Below, piece after piece: positions 27,001 to 37,205 of a DNA stretch of 45,813 nucleotides. Below the pieces are notes generated by a model. That model made no database searches. It was not told where the DNA came from and was given only the letters and a program-made list of their open reading frames with translations. Every line of letters begins with the position of its first letter. The first letter of the stretch is position 1. Made by a program: the position numbers and the translations under genes. Source of the stretch: an uncultured Prevotellaceae bacterium (lineage in GTDB: Bacteria; Bacteroidota; Bacteroidia; Bacteroidales; Bacteroidaceae); contig OMWC01000027.1 in NCBI GenBank assembly GCA_900314655.1, positions 1 through 45,813 on the forward strand, written 5' to 3'.

Positions 27001-28362
27001 ATGGTGGTAAGCCGTCTGTCGGAAGTCCGTTTCGTAGATCCCAATACGAACATCGTACTCTCTACGATGAACGTGCCTTATGGTTCGAGTCTGTATTTCA
27101 AGACTAACGACACCGTGAAGAAAGGCGATTTGATTGCCCGTTGGGACCCGTTCAATGCCGTTATCGTTACTGAATATGCCGGTACGCTGAAGTTCCGCGA
27201 CGTGGTGGAAGGTGCTACCTATAAGGCAGAGACCGACGAAACCACTGGTTTGACAGAAAAGATTATCACCGAAACTCGCGACCGTTCACTCGTTCCTACT
27301 TGTGATATCATCGGTAAGGATGGTGAGGTCATCGGTACCTATATCTTCCCCGTAGGCGGTCACGTGGTTGTTGAGGACGGTCAGGTCGTCAAGACCGGTA
27401 CCACACTGGTCAAGATTCCACGTTCCGTTGCCAAGGGTGGTGATATCACCGGTGGTCTGCCTCGAGTAACTGAGTTGTTCGAGGCCCGTAACCCGAGTAA
27501 TCCCGCTGTCGTATCAGAAATCGACGGTGAGGTGACGATGGGTAAGGTGAAGCGCGGTAACCGTGAGATTGTCGTTACTTCCAAGACAGGTGAGCAGCGC
27601 AAGTATCTCGTGTCTCTGTCCAAGCAGATTCTGGTGCAGGAGCATGATGCCGTACGTGCAGGCACACCACTTTCCGATGGTGTGATCACACCTAACGATA
27701 TTCTTGCCATCAAAGGCCCGACGGCTGTTCAGGAGTATATCGTGAACGAAGTACAGGATGTGTATCGCCTGCAGGGTGTGAAGATCAACGACAAGCACTT
27801 TGAGATTATCGTCCGTCAGATGATGCGTAAGGTGCAGATCAATGATCCCGGTGACACCTCGTTCCTGGAGGATGAAGTTGTTGACAAACTTGACTTCTCT
27901 GAAGAGAACGACCGTATCTGGGGTAAGAAGGTGGTCACCGATGCTGGTGATTCTGAGGTGCTCCAGAAGGGACAGATCATTACGGCTCGCAAGCTGCGCG
28001 ACGAGAACTCTATGCTGAAGCGTCGTGACATGAAGACCGTTCAGGTGCGTGATGCCGTTCCTGCCACTTCTACTCAGATCCTGCAGGGTATCACCCGTGC
28101 TGCCCTTCAGACCAAGAGCTTCATGTCGGCTGCTTCGTTCCAGGAGACGACGAAGGTGCTCAACGATGCCGCTATCCGCGGTAAGGTTGACCATCTGGAG
28201 GGTATGAAGGAGAACGTGATTTGCGGTCACCTCATCCCGGCAGGTACTGGTCAGCGTGAATTTGAGAAGATTGTGGTGGGCAGCCGCGAGGAATACGAGC
28301 GTATGCAGGCCAACAAGAAGAATGTGCTTGACTTCGCTGACCGCGAACTGGTCAACGATTGA
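24031..28362 (+). CDS. rpoC: DNA-directed RNA polymerase subunit beta'
   Basis: 1443 residues. The catalytic Mg motif NADFDGDQ has its aspartates at D481, D483 and D485. The N-terminal zinc site uses C66, C68, C81 and C84, and the second uses C824, C898, C905 and C908. All core regions are present, including the bridge-helix and trigger-loop region around [16 protein letters not shown]. It shares the operon with rpoB. Downstream lies a hairpin and then trpS. Confidence 0.98.
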   Translation: MAFKKDSKIKNNFTKITIGLASPEEILESSFGEVTKPETINYRTYKPERDGLFCERIFGPTKDYECACGKYKRIRYKGIVCDRCGVEVTEKKVRRERTGHIELVVPVAHIWYFRSLPNKIGYLLGIPTKKLDAVIYYEKYIVTNPGIVAGRKNADGEELNGSHKYDLLSEDEYIDIVDSLPQDNEYLEDSDPNKFIAKMGAEAIYDLLVGLDLDSISYELRDRANTDGSQQRKTEALKRLQVVEAFRASKEINKPEWMILKIIPVTPPELRPLVPLDGGRFATSDLNDLYRRVIIRNNRLKRLVEIKAPEVILRNEKRMLQEAVDSLFDNSRKSSAVKSDSNRPLKSLSDSLKGKQGRFRQNLLGKRVDYSARSVIVVGPELKMGECGLPKLMAAELYKPFIIRKLIERGIVKTVKSAKKIVDRREPVIWDILENVMKGHPVLLNRAPTLHRLGIQAFQPKLIEGKAIQLHPLACTAFNADFDGDQMAVHLPLSNEAILEAQILMLQSHNILNPANGAPITVPSQDMVLGLYYITKIRPGAKGEGLTFYGPEEAIIAHNEGKCDLHAQVKVVVDDVDENGHKIKHMVETSVGRVIVNDIVPKAVGFVNKIISKKSLRDIIADVINKVGFAEACEFLDGIKNLGYRMAYLAGLSFNLDDIIIPEEKAELVEKGNNEVQQITDNYNMGFITDNERYNQVIDAWTHVNNRLRDVLMKEMTEADQGFNAVYMMLDSGARGSKDQIAQLAGMRGLMAKPQKAGAEGRGTIENPILSNFKEGMSVLEYFISTHGARKGLADTAMKTADAGYLTRRLVDVSHDVIINEEDCGTLRGLVCTALKNGDETIASLSERILGRVSVHDILDPHTGDLIIPAGEEITESVAHRIEESGIESVEIRSVLTCESKKGVCMKCYGRNLATQRMVQKGEAVGVIAAQAIGEPGTQLTLRTFHAGGVAGNAAANASIVAKNDAKLEFDELRTVPFTEEGDTEQRECQMVVSRLSEVRFVDPNTNIVLSTMNVPYGSSLYFKTNDTVKKGDLIARWDPFNAVIVTEYAGTLKFRDVVEGATYKAETDETTGLTEKIITETRDRSLVPTCDIIGKDGEVIGTYIFPVGGHVVVEDGQVVKTGTTLVKIPRSVAKGGDITGGLPRVTELFEARNPSNPAVVSEIDGEVTMGKVKRGNREIVVTSKTGEQRKYLVSLSKQILVQEHDAVRAGTPLSDGVITPNDILAIKGPTAVQEYIVNEVQDVYRLQGVKINDKHFEIIVRQMMRKVQINDPGDTSFLEDEVVDKLDFSEENDRIWGKKVVTDAGDSEVLQKGQIITARKLRDENSMLKRRDMKTVQVRDAVPATSTQILQGITRAALQTKSFMSAASFQETTKVLNDAAIRGKVDHLEGMKENVICGHLIPAGTGQREFEKIVVGSREEYERMQANKKNVLDFADRELVND

Positions 28363-28379
28363 GCATAAATCACAATAGA

Positions 28380-29520
<1,141 letters not shown>

Positions 29521-29554
29521 AAACTGTGACTTTTTTCTTGAAAAAAACATCTAT

Positions 29555-29592
29555 TCCCCTGTCAACTTCAATACTGACAGGGGACTTTTTTG
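29555..29592 (+). terminator. trpS rho-independent terminator
   Basis: TCCCCTGTCA (29555-29564) pairs perfectly with TGACAGGGGA (29575-29584), ten-base loop, followed by CTTTTTTG. Clear end of the rpoBC-trpS unit. Confidence 0.9.
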
Positions 29593-29645
29593 TTCTTGAT
29601 AATCAATTTTTATCATCAAAAGTATATCAACTCCTTTTTTTTATG

Positions 29646-29653
29646 TAATTTTG
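29646..29653 (+). promoter_or_regulatory. Putative -7 element for the PCMD surface operon
   Basis: TAATTTTG followed by CACC, 18 bp before the ATG at 29672, fits TAnnTTTG; no TTTG is seen at -33. It rules out an in-frame start at 29651. Confidence 0.55.
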
Positions 29654-29671
29654 CACCGGAATTTTGATGAT

Positions 29672-30829
29672 ATGGGTAAAAGGTTAGAATTATTATTGTT
29701 GTTGATGTGCTGCCTTTTGTGCACATCATGTTTTAAGGATGAACCGCTCAATGATGAGTGTGACATTGAATCCGCCTACGTTCATGTGGACGATGTGAAT
29801 GCTGTCTTCTATAGTGCTAAGGATACCTTGGTCTCAGTGCTTTACACCAGCGACAAGGTGGTGTTCAACGTGCGTCGTACGGCCGATGTGAAGAATTTGG
29901 CACCCGTCTTTAAGATTACTGATGGTGCTACCATTCAGCCAGCCAATGGCTCGGTGCAGGACTTTACGAATCCCGTCACTTACACTGTGACCTCCCAAGA
30001 CGGCAAGTACAAGCGTACTTATACCGTAGAATTTGTCAGACAAGCCAGAATGGTCAGCGACGTGTTGAAGTTTGATTTCGAGAACTATCGTCCTGACAGT
30101 AAGTTCAAGACCTTCTATGAATGGTTTGAACTGGACGAAGATGGCAAAGAATGGCCTAAGTCGTGGGCAAACGGAAACATCGGCTACGGTCTTACTGGAG
30201 GAGGTTCCAGTGCGGATGCATATCCTACCACTGTGCTGAAAGAAGGCTACGATGGTGCTGCCCTGAAATTGGTGACCCTTTCCACGGGGGCTTTAGGCGC
30301 TTGGGCCAAGAAGTATATTGCAGCCGGAAACCTGTTCCTCGGTGAATTCAATCTGGCCTTAGCTACTACGGAACCTTTGAAATCCACCCGTTTCGGTGTG
30401 AAATTCGGCCGCAAGCCGATCAAGATGACCGGTTATTATCAGTACAAACCGGGCAGTCCTTTCAAGGATGCCCAGAATAATGATGTGGCCGGACGTATTG
30501 ACAAGGGTGACGTATATGCCGTTTTCTTCCGTAACGAAGACGAGAATGGTAATGAAGTAGTTCTCTATGGCGACGATGTGCTGACGAATAAGCATATTGT
30601 GGCAAAGGCCCGTATCGAGAACATGGAGGATACTAAAGGCGAGTGGAAAACATTCGAGATACCGTTCGTTTACGACAAAGAGATCGACCTCGACCTGCTG
30701 GATGCCAATGGCTATAGCCTGACGGTGTGCTTCTCGTCGAGCATCGATGGCGCTACGTTTGAAGGTGCTATCGGTAGCACATTGCTGATAGATAAAGTAA
30801 GAATTGAATGTGAAGAGGAGGCTGAATGA
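29672..30829 (+). CDS. PCMD-domain surface lipoprotein
   Basis: 385 residues. A lipoprotein signal ends at LCTSC with the acylated Cys at residue 20; the following F-K-D-E resembles a Bacteroidota surface-export signal. Residues about 25-125 form an Ig-like domain (DUF5018-like, with the ATIQP...DFTNPVTYTVTSQDG pattern). Residues about 130-380 match the PCMD family (putative carbohydrate metabolism domain), a beta-sandwich of unproven function. The stop overlaps the next ATG (ATGA, 30826-30829), so the two are translated together. The name PCMD is a prediction; carbohydrate binding is not shown. Confidence 0.8.
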   Translation: MGKRLELLLLLMCCLLCTSCFKDEPLNDECDIESAYVHVDDVNAVFYSAKDTLVSVLYTSDKVVFNVRRTADVKNLAPVFKITDGATIQPANGSVQDFTNPVTYTVTSQDGKYKRTYTVEFVRQARMVSDVLKFDFENYRPDSKFKTFYEWFELDEDGKEWPKSWANGNIGYGLTGGGSSADAYPTTVLKEGYDGAALKLVTLSTGALGAWAKKYIAAGNLFLGEFNLALATTEPLKSTRFGVKFGRKPIKMTGYYQYKPGSPFKDAQNNDVAGRIDKGDVYAVFFRNEDENGNEVVLYGDDVLTNKHIVAKARIENMEDTKGEWKTFEIPFVYDKEIDLDLLDANGYSLTVCFSSSIDGATFEGAIGSTLLIDKVRIECEEEAE

Positions 30830-31587
30830 TGAAAAGACTGTCAATAATAATCTTGTCGGTGTTGTTTTCGGCAACGGCGGTATGGAGTGTTGAACACGAA
30901 GGCCAATCTTCCTGGACCCTTAAGGGCAGGGTAGGTTACAGTATCGGAGGCACAGCCCCCATCGGTATGCCTGCCACCATCCGTAAACTCAACAAGTTTG
31001 AGCTGAAACCCAATTTCTCGCTTGGGCTTGACGTGCAGAAGAATTTCTGGGGGAAATGGGGACTTCAAGGCGGCGTGCGTCTTGAAAACAAGGGCATGGG
31101 CATTGATGCCACCGTGAAATCTTACTATATGGACTTGGTACGTGGCGGTCAGTCGCTTGACGGACGTTTTACAGGCAGGGTGAAGACAGACGTAACACAG
31201 TATATGTTTACCATCCCTGTCAGTGCCACTTTCCAGCCGTCAGCGAGTGTTCTCCTTTACGCCGGCCCCTATCTTTCCATTCTCACCCGCAAGGATTTTG
31301 ATGGATATGTCTATAACGGCTATCTGCGCAAAGGCAATCCTACAGGCGAGAAGGTGGAAATGGGCGACGATGAAGGTTCGCGCGGTTACTATGAATTCGA
31401 AAATGACATGCGTCCATTGCAGTTTGGCATCAATGTGGGTGCTGATTGGCGTGTTTGGCAAAGGTTCGGGCTTTATGCCAATCTTTCATGGGGACTCACA
31501 GGCGTGTTCAAAAGCGATTTCAAGACGGTGGAGCAGACGCTCTATCCCATCTATGGAACAATAGGTATAACATATCAAATCAAATAA
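30826..31587 (+). CDS. Outer-membrane beta-barrel protein
   Basis: 253 residues with a signal peptide (about 1-21, cleavage near VWS) and alternating amphipathic strands, for example GRVGYSIGGTAPIGMP and LYANLSWGLTGVFKSDF; the C-terminus is IGITYQIK. It resembles the PorT-type small barrels. It overlaps the PCMD lipoprotein gene and is followed after 3 bp by another secreted protein, so the three form a tight operon. A possible role is anchoring or export of the neighbouring PCMD proteins; this is inference from order only. A second ATG at 30829 could also be used. Confidence 0.7.
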   Translation: MMKRLSIIILSVLFSATAVWSVEHEGQSSWTLKGRVGYSIGGTAPIGMPATIRKLNKFELKPNFSLGLDVQKNFWGKWGLQGGVRLENKGMGIDATVKSYYMDLVRGGQSLDGRFTGRVKTDVTQYMFTIPVSATFQPSASVLLYAGPYLSILTRKDFDGYVYNGYLRKGNPTGEKVEMGDDEGSRGYYEFENDMRPLQFGINVGADWRVWQRFGLYANLSWGLTGVFKSDFKTVEQTLYPIYGTIGITYQIK

Positions 31588-31590
31588 GAG

Positions 31591-32871
31591 ATGAAGAAAT
31601 TTTTTACATTGTTAAGTATGGTCATGCTGTCGATGACGGCACTGGCCGGTACTGATAACCAACCAAACATTCTGAACGGAGGCTTCGAAGACTGGGGCGA
31701 AGATGAGAAAGTCTCAGCGTCAGAGGCTGTGGAACCCCGCTATTGGCATTCGTTCACTAGTGCTTACGGAACTTTTAAAGCCTTTGCAGGAGACCACTGC
31801 TTTAAGAGCGAAGATGCTCATAGTGGAAGTTATAGTGCGATGATTAAGGCATCCTCCGTTTGGGGCGTAGTTGCAAATGGAACATTGACCACTGGTCGCC
31901 TGAAAGCAGGGGCTATGATTGCTGATGATCCTAATAATCATTCCGAGTTGGATATGAGTTCGACAGAAAAAGATCGGAACAAAGATCCTTTCTATCAGGT
32001 GCTCGAAGCCCGTCCGGATTCCATCGTGTTTTGGGTGAAATTCTCTACAGGCAAGGCTGGTACAAAAGCCAATATGAGTGCTTATATCACCGATGGCACC
32101 TACTACCAGGCACCCGAAGACAAAGCATATAATAATAAGGTGGGATGGGCTGAGAATTCCAACATCGCTGCTTGCACGGAATGGACACGCATCAGTGTAC
32201 CTTTCACATACGCTGATAACGACCTTGAACCCAAAGCCATTATGGTCACTTTCTCTACCTGTGAAACTCCTGGCGGAGGCAGTGAAAAAGACGTATTGCT
32301 CGTTGACGATGTGGAACTGATCTACAAATCGTCAGCCGAAGATGCAGGCACCTCCTATACTGATGACCTTGTGGTGAAAGTTAATTTCGGCGAAAGCGTT
32401 GAAACAACAACCCTTCCTTCAAGTACCATAAACATCAGCCAGAATACCAACGGAACCTATAAACTCTCTATCAAGAACTTCACATTGGCACCAGGCATGG
32501 AGTTGGGCGATGTTGTGGCCGACAATCTTACCGGTGAGACCGAAGGGGAGTATACGACCATCAAGATGAATGATGTGCCCGTAACAATAGGCGGTGAAAT
32601 TGGGGCCGGACTCGGAGACCTGAGAATCAATCTTGATGCAAAGTTTACTGCTGATAAACTCTATGCTCTGATTGACCTGAATGTTACGCTTCTCAATCAG
32701 GTGGTTAATGTCGTCTTTGGCAGTCCCTTTACTGAGTCAGGTATAGACCATGTTTCTGTGAACAATCATGTTCAGGGGAATCATGTCTATGAAATAGGTG
32801 GTCAGCGTGTCACTCGTGCTTCCAAGCCAGGCCTCTATATCGTTAATGGCAAGAAAGTAATTAAGAAATAA
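31591..32871 (+). CDS. Secreted PCMD/calycin-like protein with C-terminal sorting tail
   Basis: 426 residues. The signal peptide is about 1-19 (cleavage after ALA). Residues about 25-245 resemble a PCMD/carbohydrate-binding-like sandwich, starting ILNGGFEDWG. Residues about 265-390 look calycin-like (PF13944 type: a beta-barrel lipid-binding fold). The tail VYEIGGQRVTRASKPGLYIVNGKKVIKK region is typical of the short sorting tails of Prevotella secreted proteins, related to type IX secretion signals. It follows the barrel gene by 3 bp. Domain names are by pattern and not certain. Confidence 0.7.
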   Translation: MKKFFTLLSMVMLSMTALAGTDNQPNILNGGFEDWGEDEKVSASEAVEPRYWHSFTSAYGTFKAFAGDHCFKSEDAHSGSYSAMIKASSVWGVVANGTLTTGRLKAGAMIADDPNNHSELDMSSTEKDRNKDPFYQVLEARPDSIVFWVKFSTGKAGTKANMSAYITDGTYYQAPEDKAYNNKVGWAENSNIAACTEWTRISVPFTYADNDLEPKAIMVTFSTCETPGGGSEKDVLLVDDVELIYKSSAEDAGTSYTDDLVVKVNFGESVETTTLPSSTINISQNTNGTYKLSIKNFTLAPGMELGDVVADNLTGETEGEYTTIKMNDVPVTIGGEIGAGLGDLRINLDAKFTADKLYALIDLNVTLLNQVVNVVFGSPFTESGIDHVSVNNHVQGNHVYEIGGQRVTRASKPGLYIVNGKKVIKK

Positions 32872-32883
32872 AGAAATATCATT

Positions 32884-33201
32884 ATGGCAGACAATAATCA
32901 GAACAACGGGCAGTTGCAGTTGGAACTGACTCCCGACGTGGCTCAAGGTGAGTATTCAAACCTGGCCATGATTATCCACTCGCATTCAGAGTTCATTATC
33001 GATTTCGCCGCCATGCTGCCCGGCTTGCAGAAGGCTAAGGTGAAGAGCCGTGTCATCCTGGCTCCCGAGCATGCCAAGCGTCTGCTTGCTGCTCTTCAGG
33101 AGAACATCATGCGCTACGAACATGAATATGGAAAAATAGAGATTCCCAACCCAACTCCTCGTACAGCAACACCCTTTGGAACGCCAAAAGGCGACGCATA
33201 A
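32884..33201 (+). CDS. DUF3467 family protein
   Basis: 105 residues, of unknown function. The family pattern EYSNLAMIIHSHSEFIIDFAAMLPG and the APEHAKRLLAALQENI helix are clear. In Bacteroides relatives this gene is known to lie near rpoC and rpsL, and here it lies 12 bp after the surface-protein operon. A strong terminator follows, so it ends its transcript. Its constant link with RNA polymerase genes hints at a role in gene expression, but nothing in the sequence shows it. Confidence 0.88.
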   Translation: MADNNQNNGQLQLELTPDVAQGEYSNLAMIIHSHSEFIIDFAAMLPGLQKAKVKSRVILAPEHAKRLLAALQENIMRYEHEYGKIEIPNPTPRTATPFGTPKGDA

Positions 33202-33220
33202 CCGATAAAAATAGTTAATA

Positions 33221-33266
33221 AAGGCTATACTTTACTAAATATTGGCAAGTATAGCCTTTTTGTTTT
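33221..33266 (+). terminator. Rho-independent terminator after DUF3467
   Basis: AAGGCTATACTT (33221-33232) pairs perfectly with AAGTATAGCCTT (33247-33258), 14-base loop, followed by TTTTGTTTT. Confidence 0.93.
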
Positions 33267-33274
33267 ATATATAA

Positions 33275-33306
33275 TTAGGTGTTTTCAAAGAAACTTCGTA
33301 CCTTTG
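33275..33306 (+). promoter_or_regulatory. rpsL operon promoter
   Basis: TTAG (33275-33278), 20 bp, then TACCTTTG (33299-33306): exact -7, one mismatch at -33. The start of transcription would give a leader of about 75 bases before rpsL. Confidence 0.7.
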
Positions 33307-33389
33307 CAGCCCAAAATGGTCCGTTGGGACTATTGTGCACATATTCGAATACAAATAAATATATATATAAATTAAAAAAGTAAAGTAAA

Positions 33390-33770
33390 ATGCCTACAAT
33401 TTCACAATTGGTAAGAAAAGGCAGAAAGGCACTTGTTGACAAGAGCAAGTCGCCCGCTTTGGACTCATGTCCTCAGCGTCGTGGCGTTTGTGTACGTGTT
33501 TACACAACGACCCCGAAGAAGCCTAATTCGGCTATGCGCAAAGTAGCCCGTGTTCGTTTGACTAACCAGAAGGAGGTTAACTCCTACATTCCTGGAGAAG
33601 GCCACAACCTGCAGGAGCACTCTATCGTGCTCGTTCGCGGTGGTCGTGTAAAGGACCTTCCTGGTGTACGTTATCACATCGTTCGTGGAACGTTGGATAC
33701 TGCTGGTGTGGCTAACCGCACTCAGCGTCGTTCCAAGTACGGTGCCAAGCGTCCTAAGGCTAAGAAGTAA
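33390..33770 (+). CDS. rpsL: 30S ribosomal protein S12
   Basis: 126 residues; shapes the decoding centre. The loop [18 protein letters not shown] carries K43, the streptomycin-sensitive residue, unchanged. The second loop [16 protein letters not shown] is also wild type. First gene of the str operon, with its own promoter. Confidence 0.97.
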   Translation: MPTISQLVRKGRKALVDKSKSPALDSCPQRRGVCVRVYTTTPKKPNSAMRKVARVRLTNQKEVNSYIPGEGHNLQEHSIVLVRGGRVKDLPGVRYHIVRGTLDTAGVANRTQRRSKYGAKRPKAKK

Positions 33771-33788
33771 TTTAGCCTGAAAAGAAAA

Positions 33789-33830
33789 AGTGCCCAGCTA
33801 CTGCTGGAGATAGCGGAAGCGGGGCACTTC
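33789..33830 (+). promoter_or_regulatory. Structured leader between rpsL and rpsG
   Basis: AAGTGCCC (33789-33796) pairs with GGGCACTT (33823-33830), with an inner GCTA/TAGC stem. The gap between the genes is 188 bp. In E. coli, S7 binds the rpsL-rpsG gap to repress its operon; a similar role here is inferred, not shown. Confidence 0.5.
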
Positions 33831-33958
33831 CTTCAAAAGTAACAAAAATCGTTTTGCTGGAGAATTGTTAACGACAGGTTGAGTAAATGTCCGGGAGCGG
33901 ACGTTGAAGAACAAAGAAACAGACAACCCCAAGCAGAATATAATTATTAAATAACAAA

Positions 33959-34435
33959 ATGAGAAAAGCAAAACCAAAGAAGCGTGTGATCCTGCCGGAT
34001 CCAGTCTTCAACGACCAGAAGGTCTCAAAGTTCGTGAATCATCTGATGTATGACGGTAAGAAGAATACATCGTATGAAATTTTCTACAAGGCTCTCGACA
34101 TTGTGAAGGAGAAGATGGCTAATGAGGAGAAACCTGCCCTCGAGATTTGGAAGCAGGCCCTCGACAATATCACACCCCAGGTGGAGGTGAAGAGCCGTCG
34201 TATCGGTGGTGCCACTTTCCAGGTTCCTACCGAAATCCGTCCTGACCGTAAGGAGAGCGTTTCAATGAAGAATATGATTCAGTTTGCCCGTAAGCGTGGC
34301 GGTAAGTCAATGGCTGACCGTCTGGCTGCTGAGATTATGGACGCCTACAACAACCAGGGTGGTGCCTTCAAGCGTAAGGAAGATATGCACCGCATGGCAG
34401 AGGCTAACCGTGCATTCGCTCATTTCCGTTTTTAA
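33959..34435 (+). CDS. rpsG: 30S ribosomal protein S7
   Basis: 158 residues; initiates assembly of the 30S head by binding 16S rRNA. Conserved segments [21 protein letters not shown] and [18 protein letters not shown] [14 protein letters not shown] are intact. Often the autoregulator of the str operon; see the preceding gap. fusA follows 34 bp later. Confidence 0.97.
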   Translation: MRKAKPKKRVILPDPVFNDQKVSKFVNHLMYDGKKNTSYEIFYKALDIVKEKMANEEKPALEIWKQALDNITPQVEVKSRRIGGATFQVPTEIRPDRKESVSMKNMIQFARKRGGKSMADRLAAEIMDAYNNQGGAFKRKEDMHRMAEANRAFAHFRF

Positions 34436-34469
34436 TTGATTAGGTAAAAAGATATAAGGATAAAAAGAA

Positions 34470-36599
34470 ATGGCAAAGCACGATTTACATTTGACGCGCA
34501 ATATCGGTATCATGGCTCACATCGATGCCGGTAAGACAACAACGTCTGAGCGTATCCTGTTCTACACCGGTAAGACCCACAAGATTGGTGAGGTGCACGA
34601 CGGTGGTGCAACGATGGACTGGATGGCTCAGGAACAGGAGCGTGGTATCACCATCACTTCTGCTGCTACCACTTGTTTCTGGAACTATAACAACAAACAG
34701 TTTAAGATCAACCTGATCGACACTCCGGGACACGTTGACTTCACTGCTGAGGTGGAGCGTTCACTGCGTGTGCTCGATGGAGCCGTGGCTACCTACTGTG
34801 CTGTAGGTGGTGTGCAGCCCCAGTCAGAGACCGTTTGGCGTCAGGCTGACAAGTATAACGTTCCCCGTCTGGGTTACGTCAACAAGATGGACCGTTCCGG
34901 TGCCAACTACTTTGACGTGCTGCAGCAGATGAAGGACGTGCTGGGTGCAAACCCTGTTTCTCTGGTTATTCCTATCGGTCAGGAAGAGACCTTCAAGGGT
35001 GTGGTTGACCTGCTCAAGATGAAGGCTATCATCTGGCATGATGAGACTCAGGGTGCTGAGTTCGAAATCGATGAGATTCCCGATGACCTGAAAGACGAGG
35101 CTCAGGAGTGGCGTGACAAACTTGTCGAGACTGCCGCTGAGTTCGACGAGGCTCTGATGGAGAAGTTCTTCGACGATCCCAACTCTATCACCGAGGAAGA
35201 ATTGATTGCTGCTATCCGTAAGGGTACCATCGCTATGGAGTGTGTTCCCATGCTCTGCGGTTCTTCGTTCAAGAACAAGGGTGTTCAGACCCTGCTCGAC
35301 TATGTTTGTGCATTCCTGCCCTCACCGCTGGATACTCCCGCTATCGTGGGTGAGAATCCTGATACCGGTGAAGAAGAAGACCGTAAGCCCTCTGAGGACG
35401 AGCCCACATCGGCTCTGGCCTTCAAGATTGCTACCGACCCATACGTAGGTCGTCTGGTATTCTTCCGCGTTTACTCCGGTAAGGTGGAAGCTGGTTCATA
35501 CGTGTATAACACCCGTTCCGGCAAGAAGGAGCGCGTGAGCCGTCTGTTCCAGATGCACTCCAACAAGCAGAATCCCATGGACAGCATCGACGCCGGTGAT
35601 ATCGGTGCAGGTGTAGGTTTCAAGGATATCCGCACGGGTGATACCCTCTGTGATGAGGCTCATCCTATCGTACTGGAAAGCATTTCCTTCCCCGACACTG
35701 TGATTTCCATCGCCGTAGAGCCCAAGAGCCAGGCCGACATTGCCAAGCTCGACAATGGTCTCGCCAAACTGGCTGAGGAAGACCCGACCTTCACCGTACA
35801 TACCGACGAGCAGAGCGGTCAGACCGTTATCTCAGGTATGGGTGAGCTTCACCTCGATATCATTATCGACCGTCTGAAGCGTGAATTCAAGGTTGAGTGT
35901 AACCAGGGTAAGCCTCAGGTGAACTACAAGGAGGCTATCACCAAGACTGTTGAGAACCATCGTGAGGTTTACAAGAAGCAGTCGGGTGGTCGCGGTAAGT
36001 TCGCTGACATCATCGTGAACGTCGGTCCTGTGGATGACGATTGGGATGTGAAGGAGAACGGCGGTCTGCAGTTCATCAACGAGGTGAAGGGTGGTAACGT
36101 GCCCAAGGAATTCATCCCCTCTGTACAGAAGGGCTTCGAGGATGCCATGAAGAACGGTGTTCTGGGTGGCTATCCCATGGATTCTCTGAAGGTCGTGCTG
36201 CTCGACGGTTCTTTCCACCCCGTTGACTCCGACCAGCTCTCCTTCGAACTGGCTGCCCGTTTCGCTTACAAGGCAGTTTGCCAGAAGGCAGGCCCCGTGC
36301 TGATGGAGCCTATCATGAAACTCGAGGTTGTTACTCCTGAGGAGAACATGGGTGACGTGATCGGTGACCTCAACAAACGCCGTGGTCAGGTAGAAGGTAT
36401 GGAAGAAGGCCGTAGCGGTGGACGTATCATCAAGGCTATGGTTCCCCTGGCAGAGATGTTCGGTTATGTAACAGCCCTGCGTACCATCACTTCCGGCCGT
36501 GCCACCAGCTCTATGGAGTATGACCATCATGCTCCGTTGTCTTCAAGCATTGCCAAGACTGTGCTCGAAGAGGTGAAGGGTCGTGTTGACCTGGTATAA
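34470..36599 (+). CDS. fusA: Elongation factor G
   Basis: 709 residues, the translocase GTPase. G1 is [19 protein letters not shown] near residues 17-35; G3 is [10 protein letters not shown]4 is NKMD. Domains II-V follow, including the domain IV stretch [10 protein letters not shown]. It lies in the canonical str operon, so it is the main EF-G rather than the divergent EF-G2 also found in Bacteroides. No tuf gene follows; the next gene is rpsJ. Confidence 0.97.
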   Translation: MAKHDLHLTRNIGIMAHIDAGKTTTSERILFYTGKTHKIGEVHDGGATMDWMAQEQERGITITSAATTCFWNYNNKQFKINLIDTPGHVDFTAEVERSLRVLDGAVATYCAVGGVQPQSETVWRQADKYNVPRLGYVNKMDRSGANYFDVLQQMKDVLGANPVSLVIPIGQEETFKGVVDLLKMKAIIWHDETQGAEFEIDEIPDDLKDEAQEWRDKLVETAAEFDEALMEKFFDDPNSITEEELIAAIRKGTIAMECVPMLCGSSFKNKGVQTLLDYVCAFLPSPLDTPAIVGENPDTGEEEDRKPSEDEPTSALAFKIATDPYVGRLVFFRVYSGKVEAGSYVYNTRSGKKERVSRLFQMHSNKQNPMDSIDAGDIGAGVGFKDIRTGDTLCDEAHPIVLESISFPDTVISIAVEPKSQADIAKLDNGLAKLAEEDPTFTVHTDEQSGQTVISGMGELHLDIIIDRLKREFKVECNQGKPQVNYKEAITKTVENHREVYKKQSGGRGKFADIIVNVGPVDDDWDVKENGGLQFINEVKGGNVPKEFIPSVQKGFEDAMKNGVLGGYPMDSLKVVLLDGSFHPVDSDQLSFELAARFAYKAVCQKAGPVLMEPIMKLEVVTPEENMGDVIGDLNKRRGQVEGMEEGRSGGRIIKAMVPLAEMFGYVTALRTITSGRATSSMEYDHHAPLSSSIAKTVLEEVKGRVDLV

Positions 36600-36606
36600 G
36601 ACAAGT

Positions 36607-36648
36607 AGGAGTCTGCCGCTGAGCAAATGACTCTTTAGCGGCACTCCT
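36607..36648 (+). terminator. Hairpin between fusA and rpsJ
   Basis: AGGAGT-GCCGCT (36607-36620, with a two-base CT bulge) pairs with AGCGGCACTCCT (36637-36648). Followed by CTTTC, so it may attenuate rather than end transcription. Confidence 0.6.
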
Positions 36649-36690
36649 CTTTCAATATCTATATTAATAACAATTTAAATTCAAAACAAA

Positions 36691-36996
36691 ATGAGTCAGA
36701 AAATTCGTATCAAGCTGAAGAGCTACGACCACCAGTTGGTTGACAAGTCAGCAGAGAAGATTGTGAAGGCTGTGAAAGCTACAGGCGCCATCGTTAGTGG
36801 TCCTATTCCCCTTCCCACTCACAAACGTATCTTCACCGTTAACCGTTCAACCTTCGTTAACAAGAAGGCCCGCGAGCAGTTCCAGCTGTCAGACTACAAG
36901 CGTCTGATTGACATCTACAGCTCAACTGCCAAGACCGTTGACGCGCTGATGAAGCTCGAACTCCCCAGCGGTGTAGAAGTAGAAATCAAGGTGTAG
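36691..36996 (+). CDS. rpsJ: 30S ribosomal protein S10
   Basis: 101 residues; S10 (NusE) is part of the 30S head and partners NusB and NusG in antitermination. The segment [28 protein letters not shown] is diagnostic. Usually the first gene of the S10 operon, but here a strong terminator follows instead of rplC. Confidence 0.97.
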   Translation: MSQKIRIKLKSYDHQLVDKSAEKIVKAVKATGAIVSGPIPLPTHKRIFTVNRSTFVNKKAREQFQLSDYKRLIDIYSSTAKTVDALMKLELPSGVEVEIKV

Positions 36997-37029
36997 TTTT
37001 CCTCGAAAGGAATAATTTTATCCGATAAG

Positions 37030-37084
37030 AAGGCTTGCAGCATTGCCGACATTATTGTCGTCTGTACTGCAAGCCTTTTTTTGA
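37030..37084 (+). terminator. rpsJ rho-independent terminator
   Basis: AAGGCTTGCAG (37030-37040) pairs perfectly with CTGCAAGCCTT (37067-37077), with an inner CGAC/GTCG stem, followed by a seven-T run. Very strong. Confidence 0.94.
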
Positions 37085-37151
37085 GAATGTAAGACTGCTT
37101 CGTTTTTACCCATCGGGAAGGAAGTTTACGCAAAATTAAAATGCTTTTTAT

Positions 37152-37182
37152 TTTGTATTGTTCTCACTTAATCGTATCTTTG
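37152..37182 (+). promoter_or_regulatory. Promoter of the TPR-HTH regulator gene
   Basis: TTTG (37152-37155), 19 bp, then TATCTTTG (37175-37182): a full consensus match, 24 bp before the ATG at 37206. Confidence 0.85.
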
Positions 37183-37205
37183 TCCTCGATAAACGGAAAA
37201 GACGA

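Noticed and set aside
34470..36599. Divergent second EF-G (EF-G2)
   Set aside because: The gene is in the str operon between rpsG and rpsJ and has canonical GTPase motifs, as for the main EF-G.
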